DNA of 64,000 bases from positions 3,705 through 67,704 of the forward strand of contig NZ_JAEVFI010000013.1 in the NCBI RefSeq assembly GCF_019303495.1. The letters run 5' to 3'. Both the position numbers and the translations under genes were made by a program. Of the stretch, positions 1-7,932 are shown piece after piece (within the stretch, counting starts at the first letter, position 1; each line of letters opens with the position of its first letter). The notes beneath the pieces were generated by a model. It saw only the letters and a program-made list of their open reading frames with translations. It searched no databases and was not told the origin of the DNA. Source of the DNA: Streptomyces sp. JJ66 (lineage in GTDB: Bacteria > Actinomycetota > Actinomycetes > Streptomycetales > Streptomycetaceae).

Positions 1-19
1 GCCGGGGTGGCGGTGCCCG

Positions 20-2764
20 TCAGCCGGTGTTGCGCAGACCGGCCGCCACGCCGTTGACCGTGGCCAGCAGCGCCCGCGACAGCACCTGGTCCGGCGCCTC
101 ACCCCGCTCGGCGGCCTGCCGCTGGCGGTGCAGCAGCGCCACCTGGAGGTAGGAGATCGGGTCGAGATAGGCGTCGCGGATCTTCAGCGTCTGCCGCAGC
201 ACCGGGCTGGCCTGAAGCAGTTCACTCTCCCCGGTGATCCGCAGCACCTCGCGCACGGTCAGCGCGTGCTCGGCCTCGATGACGTCGAAGACGTGCCGCA
301 GCTCGTCGGGGACCAGCGTCTCCACGTAGTGCCGGGCGATGCGCAGGTCGGTCTTGGCGAGCGTCATCTCCACGTTGGACAGGAAGTTGCGGAAGAAGTG
401 CCAGCGCTCGTGTGCCTCGGCCAGCACGTCGTCCAGGCCCGCCTCGCGCGCCGCCTTCAGCCCGGAGCCGACGCCGAACCAGCCCGGCACGATCTGCCGC
501 GACTGGGTCCAGCCGAACACCCACGGGATCGCCCGCAGCCCGTCCAGGCCCGCCCCGGTGTCCGGGCGCCGGGAGGGGCGCGAGCCCAGGTGCAGCTCGG
601 CGAGCTGGTCCACCGGGGTGGCGGCGAAGAAGTAGGCGGGCAGGTCCGGGTCCTCCACCAGGGCGCGGTAGGCCGCGTGCGCCGCCTCGGAGACGGTGTC
701 CATCGCCGCGTCCCAGCGGGCCAGCGCCGCGTCGGACTGGCGCGGCGCGGTGTGCAGCGCGGACGCCTGGAGCGTCGCGGAGACCGTCAGCTCCAGGTTC
801 TCCCGGGCGAGCGAGGGCACCAGGTACTTGTCGGAGATCACCTCGCCCTGCTCGGTGACCTTGATCTCGCCCTCCAGCGTGCCGTAGGGCTGCGCCAGGA
901 TCGCGTCGTGTGTCGGCCCGCCCCCCCGGCCCACCGTGCCGCCCCGGCCGTGGAACAGGCGCAGCCGCACCCCGTGCCGGTGCGCCACGTCGCGCAGCCG
1001 GCGCTGGGCGCGGTGGATCTCCCACTGGGAGGTGGTGATGCCGCCGAACTTGGAGGAGTCGGAGTAGCCGAGCATGACCTCCTGGAGGTCGCCGCGCAGG
1101 GCGACCAGCCGCCGGTAGGACGGGTCGGAGAGCATCGCCTCCAGCAGCTCGTCGGCGATGCGCAGCTCGTCGGTGGTCTCCAGCAGCGGCACGATGCCGA
1201 TGCGCGCCCAGCCCGCGTGCAGGTCGATCAGCCCCGCCTCACGGGCGAGGATCGCGGCGGCGAACACGTCGTCCGCGCCCTGGCACATGGAGATGATGTA
1301 GGACTCGATGACCTCGGGGCCGAAGGTGTCCAGCGCCTCGCGGATGGTCTCGAACACCCCGAGCGTCTTGGCGCCCGCGGCGTCCAGCGGCGCCGGGGTC
1401 GCGGCCAGCGGACGGCGCGAGCGCAGCTCCTTGGCCAGCAGCCGGTGCCGGTAGTCGCGCGGCATGTCCTCGTACCGCCAGGACTCCTCGCCCAGCCGGT
1501 CGAACAGCTGGCCCAGGGCGTGGTGATGCGCGTCGGCGTGCTCGCGGACGTCCAGCGTGGCCAGCTGGAGCCCGAACGCCGCCAGCGTGCGCATCACCCG
1601 CTGCACCCGGCCGTCGGCCACCAGCCCGCCACGGTGCTCGCGCAGTGAGGTCTGCACCAGCTCCAGGTCGGCCAGCAGCTCACCGGTGCCCAGGTAGTCC
1701 CGGCCCGCCTGGTGCGCCTTGTTCTGCGCCAGCCGCTCGCGGGTGTTGAGCAGCTTCTGCCGGATGCAGGTGACCTTCAGCCGGTAGGGCTCCTCGGCGT
1801 TGAGCCGCTTGTAGCGGGGGGTGATCTCCGGCAGCCGTTCCAGGTCGTCGCTGAGCGAGTCGAGCATCTCCTGCGTCGCGCCCGCGTTGCGGATGGACGA
1901 CGACAGCGCCCCGCGCAGCTCGTCCACGTGCGCGAGCGCCTGCTCGATGCCGTGCTCGTGCTGGAGCATCAGCACGTCCCACGTCACCTGCGGGGTCACG
2001 TTGGGGTTGCCGTCCCGGTCGCCGCCGATCCAGCTGCCGAACGTCAGCGGACGGGCGCCCCCCGGCAGCGGCGCCCCGGCGCGCTCCAGCTCGGCGGCCA
2101 GGTCCTCCAGCAGGTCACCGACGGCGCCCTGGTGCAGCTCGTCGAGGTAGTAGACGGCGTTGCGCGCCTCGTCGGTCGGCTCCGGACGGGCCACGCGCAG
2201 CTCGTCGGTCTGCCAGATCAGGTCGATGTTCTCCGCCAGCCGCAGGTCGGTGCGGCGCCGGTCGCCGGTGTCGGTGTCCTCCAGCAGCCCGGCGATCTCG
2301 CGCAGCTTCGTCAGCACCGAGCGGCGCGCCGCCTCTGTGGGGTGGGCGGTGAACACCGGACGCACGTTCAGGTGCTCGGCCGTGGCCCGCAGGTGCGCGG
2401 GGTCGGCGTCCTTGAGCAGGTCGGCGGTGCGCGCGAGCAGGCCGCCCTCGGCCGCCCGCGTCGCCCGCAGCTCCCGGCCCCGGTGCACCTGCTCGGTGAC
2501 GTTGGCCAGGTGGAAGTAGACGGCGAACGCCCGTACCAGCTTCGCCGCCGTCTGCGGGTCGGTCTCGCCCAGCAGCGCGGCCGCGGCCTCGCCGTCCTCG
2601 CGGGTCAGGGCCCGCACGCGTTCGATCAGCTCCAGCAGCTGCGGGCCCTCCTGCCGGACGATCGTCTCGCCCAGCAGATCGCCCAGACGGCGGATGTCGG
2701 CGCGGAGGGCGCTGGACGCCTCCGGGGACTCCAGGGGCTCCACGGGGGTCTCGGCACTGCTCAT
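20..2764 (-). CDS. ppc: Phosphoenolpyruvate carboxylase
   Basis: Cytosolic enzyme that carboxylates PEP to oxaloacetate, the anaplerotic entry to the TCA cycle. The 914-residue length is normal for bacterial PEPC. The catalytic-histidine motif [11 protein letters not shown] lies at about residues 139-149 (His141). The substrate-binding loop [14 protein letters not shown] and the segment [10 protein letters not shown] are intact. The C-terminus reads [11 protein letters not shown], the family's usual ending, so the gene is complete. The ATG at 2764 follows AAGGAG by 9 nt. It is divergent from the desaturase at 3132, and its leader side carries a 21-bp inverted repeat (2811-2855). The opposing enzyme, PEP carboxykinase, begins to appear at the other end of the window. 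Confidence 0.97.
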   Translation of the reverse strand: MSSAETPVEPLESPEASSALRADIRRLGDLLGETIVRQEGPQLLELIERVRALTREDGEAAAALLGETDPQTAAKLVRAFAVYFHLANVTEQVHRGRELRATRAAEGGLLARTADLLKDADPAHLRATAEHLNVRPVFTAHPTEAARRSVLTKLREIAGLLEDTDTGDRRRTDLRLAENIDLIWQTDELRVARPEPTDEARNAVYYLDELHQGAVGDLLEDLAAELERAGAPLPGGARPLTFGSWIGGDRDGNPNVTPQVTWDVLMLQHEHGIEQALAHVDELRGALSSSIRNAGATQEMLDSLSDDLERLPEITPRYKRLNAEEPYRLKVTCIRQKLLNTRERLAQNKAHQAGRDYLGTGELLADLELVQTSLREHRGGLVADGRVQRVMRTLAAFGLQLATLDVREHADAHHHALGQLFDRLGEESWRYEDMPRDYRHRLLAKELRSRRPLAATPAPLDAAGAKTLGVFETIREALDTFGPEVIESYIISMCQGADDVFAAAILAREAGLIDLHAGWARIGIVPLLETTDELRIADELLEAMLSDPSYRRLVALRGDLQEVMLGYSDSSKFGGITTSQWEIHRAQRRLRDVAHRHGVRLRLFHGRGGTVGRGGGPTHDAILAQPYGTLEGEIKVTEQGEVISDKYLVPSLARENLELTVSATLQASALHTAPRQSDAALARWDAAMDTVSEAAHAAYRALVEDPDLPAYFFAATPVDQLAELHLGSRPSRRPDTGAGLDGLRAIPWVFGWTQSRQIVPGWFGVGSGLKAAREAGLDDVLAEAHERWHFFRNFLSNVEMTLAKTDLRIARHYVETLVPDELRHVFDVIEAEHALTVREVLRITGESELLQASPVLRQTLKIRDAYLDPISYLQVALLHRQRQAAERGEAPDQVLSRALLATVNGVAAGLRNTG

Positions 2765-2810
2765 GAGGGGCGGCTCCTTGCAGCTGTGTTCGGCAGGCTT
2801 GGGGCGGCTC

Positions 2811-2855
2811 GGCGGCAGCCGTCCACGGTTCGCGGAACCGTGGACGGCTGCCGCC
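2811..2855. repeat. 21-bp perfect inverted repeat upstream of ppc
   Basis: Arms 2811-2831 and 2835-2855 are exact reverse complements around a 3-nt loop (GCG). With a 3-nt bulge the pairing extends to include flanking GCTCGGC/GCCGAGC. It lies 47 nt upstream of the ppc start, so in ppc mRNA it would be a very stable leader hairpin. On the DNA it could be an operator. There is no U-run, but Streptomyces terminators often lack one. Whether it is an attenuator, an operator or a terminator of stray transcription cannot be told from sequence. Confidence 0.75.
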
Positions 2856-3064
2856 GCCGAGCGCCCGTTTCAGGACATTCTCGCTCTTGGCACGTCACGG
2901 ACCGCGCTGTCCGACGCCCTAAGGATAGGACCGGCGCCTACCCCGCCGCCGCGCTGTCCACGCACCGGCGCGCCAGTCGTGAGCTGCGCGAACGGCCGAA
3001 CGGGGCGCCGTGCGGAACGCCGCCCGGGGCATGGCCTGTGCCCGGCGCACAACTGCTGCCATAC

Positions 3065-3093
3065 TTACGATGCCGTAGGTTACGGTCCCGTAA
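3065..3093. promoter_or_regulatory. Tandem palindromic operator for the desaturase, probably bound by the adjacent TetR protein
   Basis: TTACGGTCCCGTAA (3080-3093) is a perfect 6-2-6 palindrome. TTACGATGCCGTAG (3065-3078) is a degenerate copy exactly 15 bp upstream in the same phase. Outer ACTTACG/CGTAAGT also pair. TTACG-type palindromes are typical of TetR-family lipid regulators, and a TetR gene follows the desaturase directly. TACGAT at 3066-3071 could be a -10 element, so binding would block RNA polymerase. Confidence 0.65.
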
Positions 3094-3131
3094 GTGAACC
3101 GTGGCCCCGCCCCCGCTCCACGAGGACGCAG

Positions 3132-4172
3132 ATGACGACGACACCAGACCTGGTCGAAGCCGCCGTCGGCAGCACCGCCGAACCCGCCCCTGTCCCCGCG
3201 CCCGCCGCGCCCGAGCCTGAGGACTCCGCCACCCTCGGCGGTGACGAACGCCGGTCCATCGAGCAGATCACCCTGCTGCTGTTCATCGCCGTGCCGTTCC
3301 TGGCCCTGATCGCCGCCGTGCCGCTGGCCTGGGGCTGGGGGGTGAGCTGGCTCGACCTCGGCCTGCTGGTCGCGATGTACTTCATCGGCTGCCACGGCAT
3401 CACGATCGGTTTCCACCGCTACTTCACGCACGGCTCCTTCAAGGCCAAACGTCCGCTGCGCATCGCCCTGGCGATCGCCGGCTCCCTGGCCGTCGAAGGC
3501 CCCCTGGTGCGCTGGGTCGCCGACCACCGCAAGCACCACAAGTTCTCCGACGCCGAGGGCGACCCGCACTCCCCCTGGCGCTACGGCGAGACCGTTCCCG
3601 CCCTCATGAAGGGCCTGTGGTGGGCGCACATGGCGTGGATGTTCGACACCGAGCAGACCCCGCAGGGCAAGTACGCGCCTGACCTGATCCGGGACCCGGC
3701 CCTCCGCCGCATCTCCCGCCAGTTCGTCCTGTGGACGACGGTCTCCCTGCTGATCCCGCCGCTGGTCGGCGGCCTGGTCACCTGGTCCTGGCAGGGCGCG
3801 CTCACCGCGTTCTTCTGGGGCTCCCTGGTCCGCGTCGCGCTGCTGCACCACGTCACCTGGTCCATCAACTCGATCTGCCACGCGGTGGGCAAGCGCCCGT
3901 TCAAGTCCCGGGACCGCTCCGGCAACGTGTGGTGGCTGGCCGTGCTCTCCTGCGGCGAGTCCTGGCACAACCTGCACCACGCCGACCCGACCTGCGCGCG
4001 GCACGGCGTACAGCGCGGCCAGATCGACTCCAGCGCCCGCCTGATCCGCTGGTTCGAGAAGGCTGGCTGGGCCTACGACGTGCGCTGGCCCAAGGCGGAC
4101 CGGCTGGAGGCCAAGCGCTCGGCGGACCCGAAGGCGTCCCGCCGTGAGCGGAGCCTTACCGACGCGGCATGA
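3132..4172 (+). CDS. Acyl-CoA/acyl-lipid delta-9-type fatty acid desaturase
   Basis: Membrane diiron desaturase of 346 residues that introduces a cis double bond into acyl chains and adjusts membrane fluidity. All three histidine boxes are present: HRYFTH (His95-His100), HRKHH (about 132-136) and HNLHH (about 279-283). Hydrophobic segments lie near residues 46-66, 73-90, 110-122 and 200-240. The first ~40 residues are a Pro/Ala-rich acidic tail. The ATG at 3132 is preferred over upstream in-frame codons because it lies just downstream of the operator. The stop overlaps the start of the TetR gene (ATGA), so the two are co-transcribed. Electron donors such as ferredoxin or an oxidoreductase are not in the window. 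Confidence 0.93.
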   Translation: MTTTPDLVEAAVGSTAEPAPVPAPAAPEPEDSATLGGDERRSIEQITLLLFIAVPFLALIAAVPLAWGWGVSWLDLGLLVAMYFIGCHGITIGFHRYFTHGSFKAKRPLRIALAIAGSLAVEGPLVRWVADHRKHHKFSDAEGDPHSPWRYGETVPALMKGLWWAHMAWMFDTEQTPQGKYAPDLIRDPALRRISRQFVLWTTVSLLIPPLVGGLVTWSWQGALTAFFWGSLVRVALLHHVTWSINSICHAVGKRPFKSRDRSGNVWWLAVLSCGESWHNLHHADPTCARHGVQRGQIDSSARLIRWFEKAGWAYDVRWPKADRLEAKRSADPKASRRERSLTDAA

Positions 4173-4855
4173 TGGGTCCTGTGGCGACCGACGACCGCAG
4201 CACCCTCCACGACCCGCCCTCCGCTCCCACCTCCCGGCGAGCCCGCCGCCGGATGACCGGCAAGCAACGCCGGGAGCAGCTCCTCGACATCGGCCGCACC
4301 CTGTTCGCGGACCGGGGCTTCGAGGGGACGTCGGTGGAGGAGATCGCCGCGAAGGCCGGAGTCTCCAAGCCCGTCGTCTACGAGCACTTCGGCGGCAAGG
4401 AAGGGCTGTACGCGGTGGTCGTGGACCGCGAGATGCGGCGCCTGCTGGACATGGTCACCAGCGCGCTCACCGCCGGCCACCCGCGTGAGCTGCTGGAGCA
4501 GGCGGCGTTCGCCCTGCTGGACTACATCGACACCTTCACCGACGGGTTCCGCATCCTGGTGCGGGACTCCCCGGTGGCGTCCACCACGGGCACGTTCGCC
4601 TCGCTGATCAGCGACATCGCCACCCAGGTCGAGGACATCCTGGGGCTGGAGTTCAAGGCCCGTGGCTTCGACGCGAAGCTGGCGCCGCTGTACGCGCAGG
4701 CGCTCGTCGGCATGGTCGCGCTGACCGGGCAGTGGTGGCTGAACGCCAAGAAGCCGAAGAAGGCCGACGTCGCGGCGCACCTGGTGAACCTCGCCTGGCA
4801 CGGGCTGGACGGCCTGGAGCCCAAACCCCGCCTGGTGGGCCACCGGAAGTCATAG
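4169..4855 (+). CDS. TetR-family transcriptional regulator, probable repressor of the upstream desaturase
   Basis: A 228-residue DNA-binding protein. The N-terminal TetR helix-turn-helix runs from about residue 34 to 80, with recognition-helix segment VEEIAAKAGVSKPVVYEHFGG. The C-terminal part is an all-helical ligand and dimer domain. The first ATG overlaps the desaturase stop codon; a second ATG (4172) and a GTG (4181) are alternatives. A role as acyl-CoA or lipid sensor controlling the operator at 3065-3093 is inferred from gene coupling and operator type, not from the ligand pocket. Confidence 0.88.
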   Translation: MMGPVATDDRSTLHDPPSAPTSRRARRRMTGKQRREQLLDIGRTLFADRGFEGTSVEEIAAKAGVSKPVVYEHFGGKEGLYAVVVDREMRRLLDMVTSALTAGHPRELLEQAAFALLDYIDTFTDGFRILVRDSPVASTTGTFASLISDIATQVEDILGLEFKARGFDAKLAPLYAQALVGMVALTGQWWLNAKKPKKADVAAHLVNLAWHGLDGLEPKPRLVGHRKS

Positions 4856-4869
4856 CCACGGCCCGCCTT

Positions 4870-4907
4870 CCCCACCCCGGCTTATCTCCGGCCTGGCCGG
4901 GTGGGGG
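4870..4907. terminator. Hairpin between convergent TetR and pth genes
   Basis: CCCCACCC(C)GGC pairs with GCCGGGTGGGG around a 14-nt loop, with one bulged base. It lies between two converging genes, where a bidirectional terminator is expected. Confidence 0.5.
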
Positions 4908-4970
4908 CGCGGACCCCCCACCGCCGCCACGGCGCGCGGGCTTAAGAACGCGGGTGCGCCGGGCGCGGGA

Positions 4971-5567
4971 TCAGGCGTTGTACGTGTTCTGGGCGCGGGG
5001 GAGGCCGTCCAGGATCAGGGTTTCGACGGCATCGGCGGCCCGGTCCACGAAGTAGTCGAGTTCCTTGCGCTCGCTGGAGCCGAAGTCCTTGAGCACGTAG
5101 TCGGCCACCGGCATGCGGCCGGGCGGGCGGCCCACGCCGAAGCGGACGCGGTGATAGCCCGGCCCGAGTGACTTCGTCAGCGACTTCAGGCCGTTGTGGC
5201 CGTTGTCCCCGCCGCCCAGCTTCAGGCGCAGCGCGCCGTAGTCGAGGTCCAGTTCGTCGTGGATGACCACGATCCGCTCCAGGCCCGCCTTGTAGAAGTT
5301 GCGCAGGGCGGTGACGGGGCCGCCGGAGAGGTTCATGTAGGTCATCGGCTTCGCGAGGACGACGCGCTGACCGGACGGTCCGGGCGGGCCGACGCGGCCC
5401 TCCACCACCTGGGCCCGCGCGCGGTGGGTCGTGAAGCGGGCGCCCATGCGCTCGGCGAGCAGGTCGGCGACCATGAAGCCCACGTTGTGCCGGTTGCCCG
5501 CGTACCCGGGACCTGGATTGCCCAGACCCGCGACCAGCCAGGGTCCGGTGGACGGCGACTCGCTCAT
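4971..5567 (-). CDS. pth: Peptidyl-tRNA hydrolase
   Basis: Releases tRNA from peptidyl-tRNAs that drop off the ribosome. The 198-residue protein has all family hallmarks: the [20 protein letters not shown] region with catalytic His27, the [10 protein letters not shown] block with Asn79, and [10 protein letters not shown] with the activating Asp (about 104). The [12 protein letters not shown] segment is also intact. It is the last gene of the glmU-prs-rplY-pth series. A strong hairpin (5605-5649) separates it from rplY, so it may depend partly on readthrough. Confidence 0.97.
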   Translation of the reverse strand: MSESPSTGPWLVAGLGNPGPGYAGNRHNVGFMVADLLAERMGARFTTHRARAQVVEGRVGPPGPSGQRVVLAKPMTYMNLSGGPVTALRNFYKAGLERIVVIHDELDLDYGALRLKLGGGDNGHNGLKSLTKSLGPGYHRVRFGVGRPPGRMPVADYVLKDFGSSERKELDYFVDRAADAVETLILDGLPRAQNTYNA

Positions 5568-5604
5568 CGGGTGCTCTCCCGCTGGGGTGTGAGGGACTAC
5601 GAAG

Positions 5605-5649
5605 CGGGCCGGGCCGCGCGAGGTGTCGCACCCCGCGCGGCCCGGCCCG
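5605..5649 (-). terminator. Strong hairpin between rplY and pth
   Basis: CGGGCCGGGCCGCGCG (5605-5620) pairs perfectly with 5634-5649. An inner GGTG/CACC stem caps the loop. It sits just after the rplY stop in the direction of transcription and could terminate or attenuate pth expression. Confidence 0.7.
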
Positions 5650-5655
5650 GGGGCA

Positions 5656-6267
5656 TTACTCCGAGGACTCGGCGGGCGCCTCGGCGGCGGCCTCGGCCTC
5701 CTCGCCCTCCTCCTCGGTGGGCTCCTCGGCCTGGGCCGGGACCACCTGGAGGACCTGGGTGTCCTCCTCGACGTTCAGCGTGACGCCACGGGGAAGCTTG
5801 ACGTCCTTGGCGAGGATGCTGTCACCGGCGGCCAGACCCTCGATGGAGACGGTGAAGGACTCCGGGATGTGGGTGGCCTCGGCCTCGACCGGCAGCGAGG
5901 TGAGCGCGTGCTCCAGGATGTGCTGGCCCGGGGCCAGGTCGCCCTCGGTGACGATCGGGACGTCCACGGCCACCTTCTCGCCGCGCTTGACGGTCAGCAG
6001 GTCCACGTGGACGAGGAAGCCGCGGATGGCCTCGCGCTGCACCGCCTTGGGGATGACCAGTTCCTTCTTGCCCTCGATGTCCAGGCTGATCAGGACGTTG
6101 GGGGTCTTCAGTGCCATCATCAGGTCGTAGCCGGGCAGCTCGATGTGCACCGGGTCCGCCCCGTGGCCGTAGACGACGGCCGGAACCTTCTCCGCGCGGC
6201 GCAGCCGACGGGCCGCGCCCTTGCCGAACTCGCTGCGGATCGTGCCGGAGATCTTGACGTCAGCCAT
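5656..6267 (-). CDS. rplY: 50S ribosomal protein L25 / general stress protein Ctc
   Basis: 5S rRNA-binding ribosomal protein of the long CTC form (203 residues). The N-terminal L25 domain (about 1-95) begins with [20 protein letters not shown], followed by the PAVVYGHG segment. The C-terminal TL5/Ctc beta domain spans about 100-185. The protein ends in an acidic Glu/Ala-rich tail ([17 protein letters not shown]). It lies downstream of prs, as is usual in actinobacteria and Bacillus, but the 213-bp gap with a hairpin suggests its own promoter. Confidence 0.96.
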   Translation of the reverse strand: MADVKISGTIRSEFGKGAARRLRRAEKVPAVVYGHGADPVHIELPGYDLMMALKTPNVLISLDIEGKKELVIPKAVQREAIRGFLVHVDLLTVKRGEKVAVDVPIVTEGDLAPGQHILEHALTSLPVEAEATHIPESFTVSIEGLAAGDSILAKDVKLPRGVTLNVEEDTQVLQVVPAQAEEPTEEEGEEAEAAAEAPAESSE

Positions 6268-6370
6268 GGCTCACGCTCCTCGTGTCAGGTGTCAACATAA
6301 GGTCACCCGGCCCACGACGGGCCTGCTACGAAGAGCGCGTCGATAACGGAGCCCCACGCCGTCACGAAGA

Positions 6371-6432
6371 ACGGTGCGGTCTCCCTCGCCGAGCAACGCC
6401 GCAGATGTTACCCGGCGGGCAGACCGCACCGT
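6371..6432 (-). terminator. 12-bp stem-loop between prs and rplY
   Basis: ACGGTGCGGTCT (6371-6382) is the exact reverse complement of 6421-6432, enclosing 38 nt. On the minus strand the stem is followed by TTCTTCGT. This fits a prs terminator or an attenuator controlling read-through into rplY. Confidence 0.6.
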
Positions 6433-6480
6433 AAATCGAGCACCGAAAGCCCCTCGTACTCCAGGGGCCAGGTGTCGGCT

Positions 6481-7452
6481 CTACTCCTCGAACAGGCTGG
6501 TGACCGAGCCGTCCTCGAAGACCTCGCGCACCGCGCGGGCGATCGTCGGGGCCATGGACAGCACGGTGATCTTGTCCATGGCCAGCTCCTCCGGCGTCGG
6601 CAGCGTGTTGGTGAACACGAACTCGCTGACCTTGGAGTTCTTCAGCCGGTCCGGCGCCGGGTGGGACAGGATGCCGTGCGTCGCCGTCACCATGACGTCC
6701 TCGGCGCCGTTGGCGTACAGCGCGTCGGCCGCCGCGCAGATGGTGCCGCCGGTGTCCACCATGTCGTCCACGAGGACGCACACGCGGCCCTTCACGTCAC
6801 CGACGACCTCGTGCACGGTGACCTGGTTGGCCACATCGGGGTCGCGGCGCTTGTGGACGATGGCCAGCGGCGCGCCGAGCCGGTCGGCCCAGCGGTCGGC
6901 GACCCGGACCCGCCCCGCGTCGGGGGAGACGACGGTCAGCTTCTCGCGGTCCACACGCTGGGCGATGTACTCGGTGAGCACCGGCAGCGCGAACAGGTGG
7001 TCCACCGGCCCGTCGAAGTAGCCCTGCACCTGGTCGGCGTGCAGATCGACGCTCAGCACCCGGTCGGCGCCCGCCGCCTTCAGCAGGTCGGCCATCAGCC
7101 GGGCGGAGATCGGCTCGCGGCCCCGGTGCTTCTTGTCCTGGCGGGCGTAGCCGTAGAACGGGATCACCACGGAGATGCTGCGCGCCGACGCCCGCTTCAG
7201 CGCGTCGATCATGATCAGCTGCTCCATGATCCACTTGTTGATCGGCGCGGTGTGGCTCTGGATCAGGAAGCAGTCGGCGCCGCGCACCGACTCCTGGAAG
7301 CGCACGTAGATCTCGCCGTTCGCGAAGTCGATCGCCTTGGTCGGGACCAGCTCCACCCCCAGCTCGCTGGCCACCTCCTCCGCCAGTTTGGGGTGAGCGC
7401 GGCCGGAGAAGAGCATCAGCTTCTTCTCGCTGGACGTCTTGATCCCGGTCAC
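6481..7452 (-). CDS. prs: Ribose-phosphate pyrophosphokinase (PRPP synthetase)
   Basis: Makes PRPP from ribose 5-phosphate and ATP for nucleotide, His and Trp synthesis. The 323-residue protein starts at GTG 7452, 6 nt after a GGAGGT ribosome-binding site. Longer in-frame openings upstream are not coding. Visible motifs are LFSGRAHPKLAEEV at the N-terminus, the flexible-loop segment YGYARQDKKHRGREPIS, the metal-binding stretch VDLHADQVQGYF, and the PRPP loop VDDMVDTGGTICAAAD. It lies downstream of glmU across 480 bp that contain a mobile-element relic and a promoter-like sequence. Confidence 0.97.
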   Translation of the reverse strand: MTGIKTSSEKKLMLFSGRAHPKLAEEVASELGVELVPTKAIDFANGEIYVRFQESVRGADCFLIQSHTAPINKWIMEQLIMIDALKRASARSISVVIPFYGYARQDKKHRGREPISARLMADLLKAAGADRVLSVDLHADQVQGYFDGPVDHLFALPVLTEYIAQRVDREKLTVVSPDAGRVRVADRWADRLGAPLAIVHKRRDPDVANQVTVHEVVGDVKGRVCVLVDDMVDTGGTICAAADALYANGAEDVMVTATHGILSHPAPDRLKNSKVSEFVFTNTLPTPEELAMDKITVLSMAPTIARAVREVFEDGSVTSLFEE

Positions 7453-7567
7453 CGGGCTACCTCCGAGGATGCCCCGGCGTTCTGGCCGGGGTGGAATCGG
7501 ACTCCTGCGGAGCAGGGCAGGAAGCGGGGTTTCGCCCTTGGGACGGATGACCGCCGCCTGAGCGGGT

Positions 7568-7597
7568 AGGGTACGGGATGTGCGTGGCGAGAACCAA
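7568..7597 (-). promoter_or_regulatory. Putative prs promoter
   Basis: On the minus strand TTGGTT (7597-7592) is followed after 18 nt by TACCCT (7573-7568), a reasonable vegetative -35/-10 pair. It would give a leader of about 110 nt to the prs GTG at 7452. Confidence 0.45.
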
Positions 7598-7775
7598 GCG
7601 CGTACACCGTGCTGTTCGAGAACCAAGACGGCACTCGCATCTCCAAGTTTTGCTGTACCAAACCGGGCTGGTTCCAACCCGGCTGGTGTTGATCGTGGAA
7701 GACCTGTCGGGTCGCAGACTCGCAGGCAGCGTGAGCCAGGAATCCCCTTGCTTCAGCTGGGGGAGGGTTCAATGC
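7578..7775 (+). mobile_element. Relic of the right end (tnpB 3' tail) of an IS200/IS605-family element
   Basis: The stretch around 7733-7775 has the layout that ends many actinobacterial tnpB genes: CAGGAATCCCC, a short stem-loop with TTCA loop, then GGGGGAGG and TTCAA. The plus-strand frame from 7578 reads as a tnpB-like tail (VEDLSGRRLAGSVSQESP) of only ~50 codons before the hairpin. No zinc finger or RuvC motif is present, so at most the 3' end survives. The identification rests on remembered resemblance, not alignment. The 5' part could be unrelated intergenic DNA. Confidence 0.4.
7744..7763 (+). repeat. IS605-type end hairpin
   Basis: CCCCTTGC-TTCA-GCTGGGGG: eight positions pair with one T-T mismatch and one T-G wobble. 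The hairpin resembles the right-end/omega-RNA stem of TnpB-only elements; the mismatch suggests decay. Confidence 0.4.
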
Positions 7776-7884
7776 ACTGTCTCCTTGGTGGGCTTCGCCA
7801 GTGGTGCGCCTATCACGGTACGCGCCTTGCGGGGGAACTCATTTTCGGCCGTTTTCGACGCTTTTCGGCGGGATGCGGGGGCTC

Positions 7885-7912
7885 GACGCGGGACGGCGTA
7901 CCGTGCCGCGTC
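7885..7912 (-). terminator. glmU terminator hairpin
   Basis: GACGCGG (7885-7891) pairs with CCGCGTC (7906-7912), continued by inner ACGG/CCGT. It lies 20-50 nt past the glmU stop. On the minus strand, T-poor but A-rich runs (GAAAAGC, GAAAAC) follow. Confidence 0.6.
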
Positions 7913-7932
7913 GCGCCCGGCCGCTTCCGGCG

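Larger units (their letters stand above)
2765..3131. other. Intergenic region between ppc and the desaturase
   Basis: A 367-bp divergent spacer. It holds a strong inverted repeat on the ppc side (2811-2855) and a tandem palindromic operator on the desaturase side (3065-3093). A -10-like TATCCT on the minus strand (2938-2933) could serve ppc, but I see no convincing -35. No coding potential beyond GC-driven open frames. Confidence 0.6.

Noticed and set aside
128-3097. Long plus-strand frames opposite ppc
   Set aside because: Antisense shadows of ppc; third-position GC follows the minus-strand gene.
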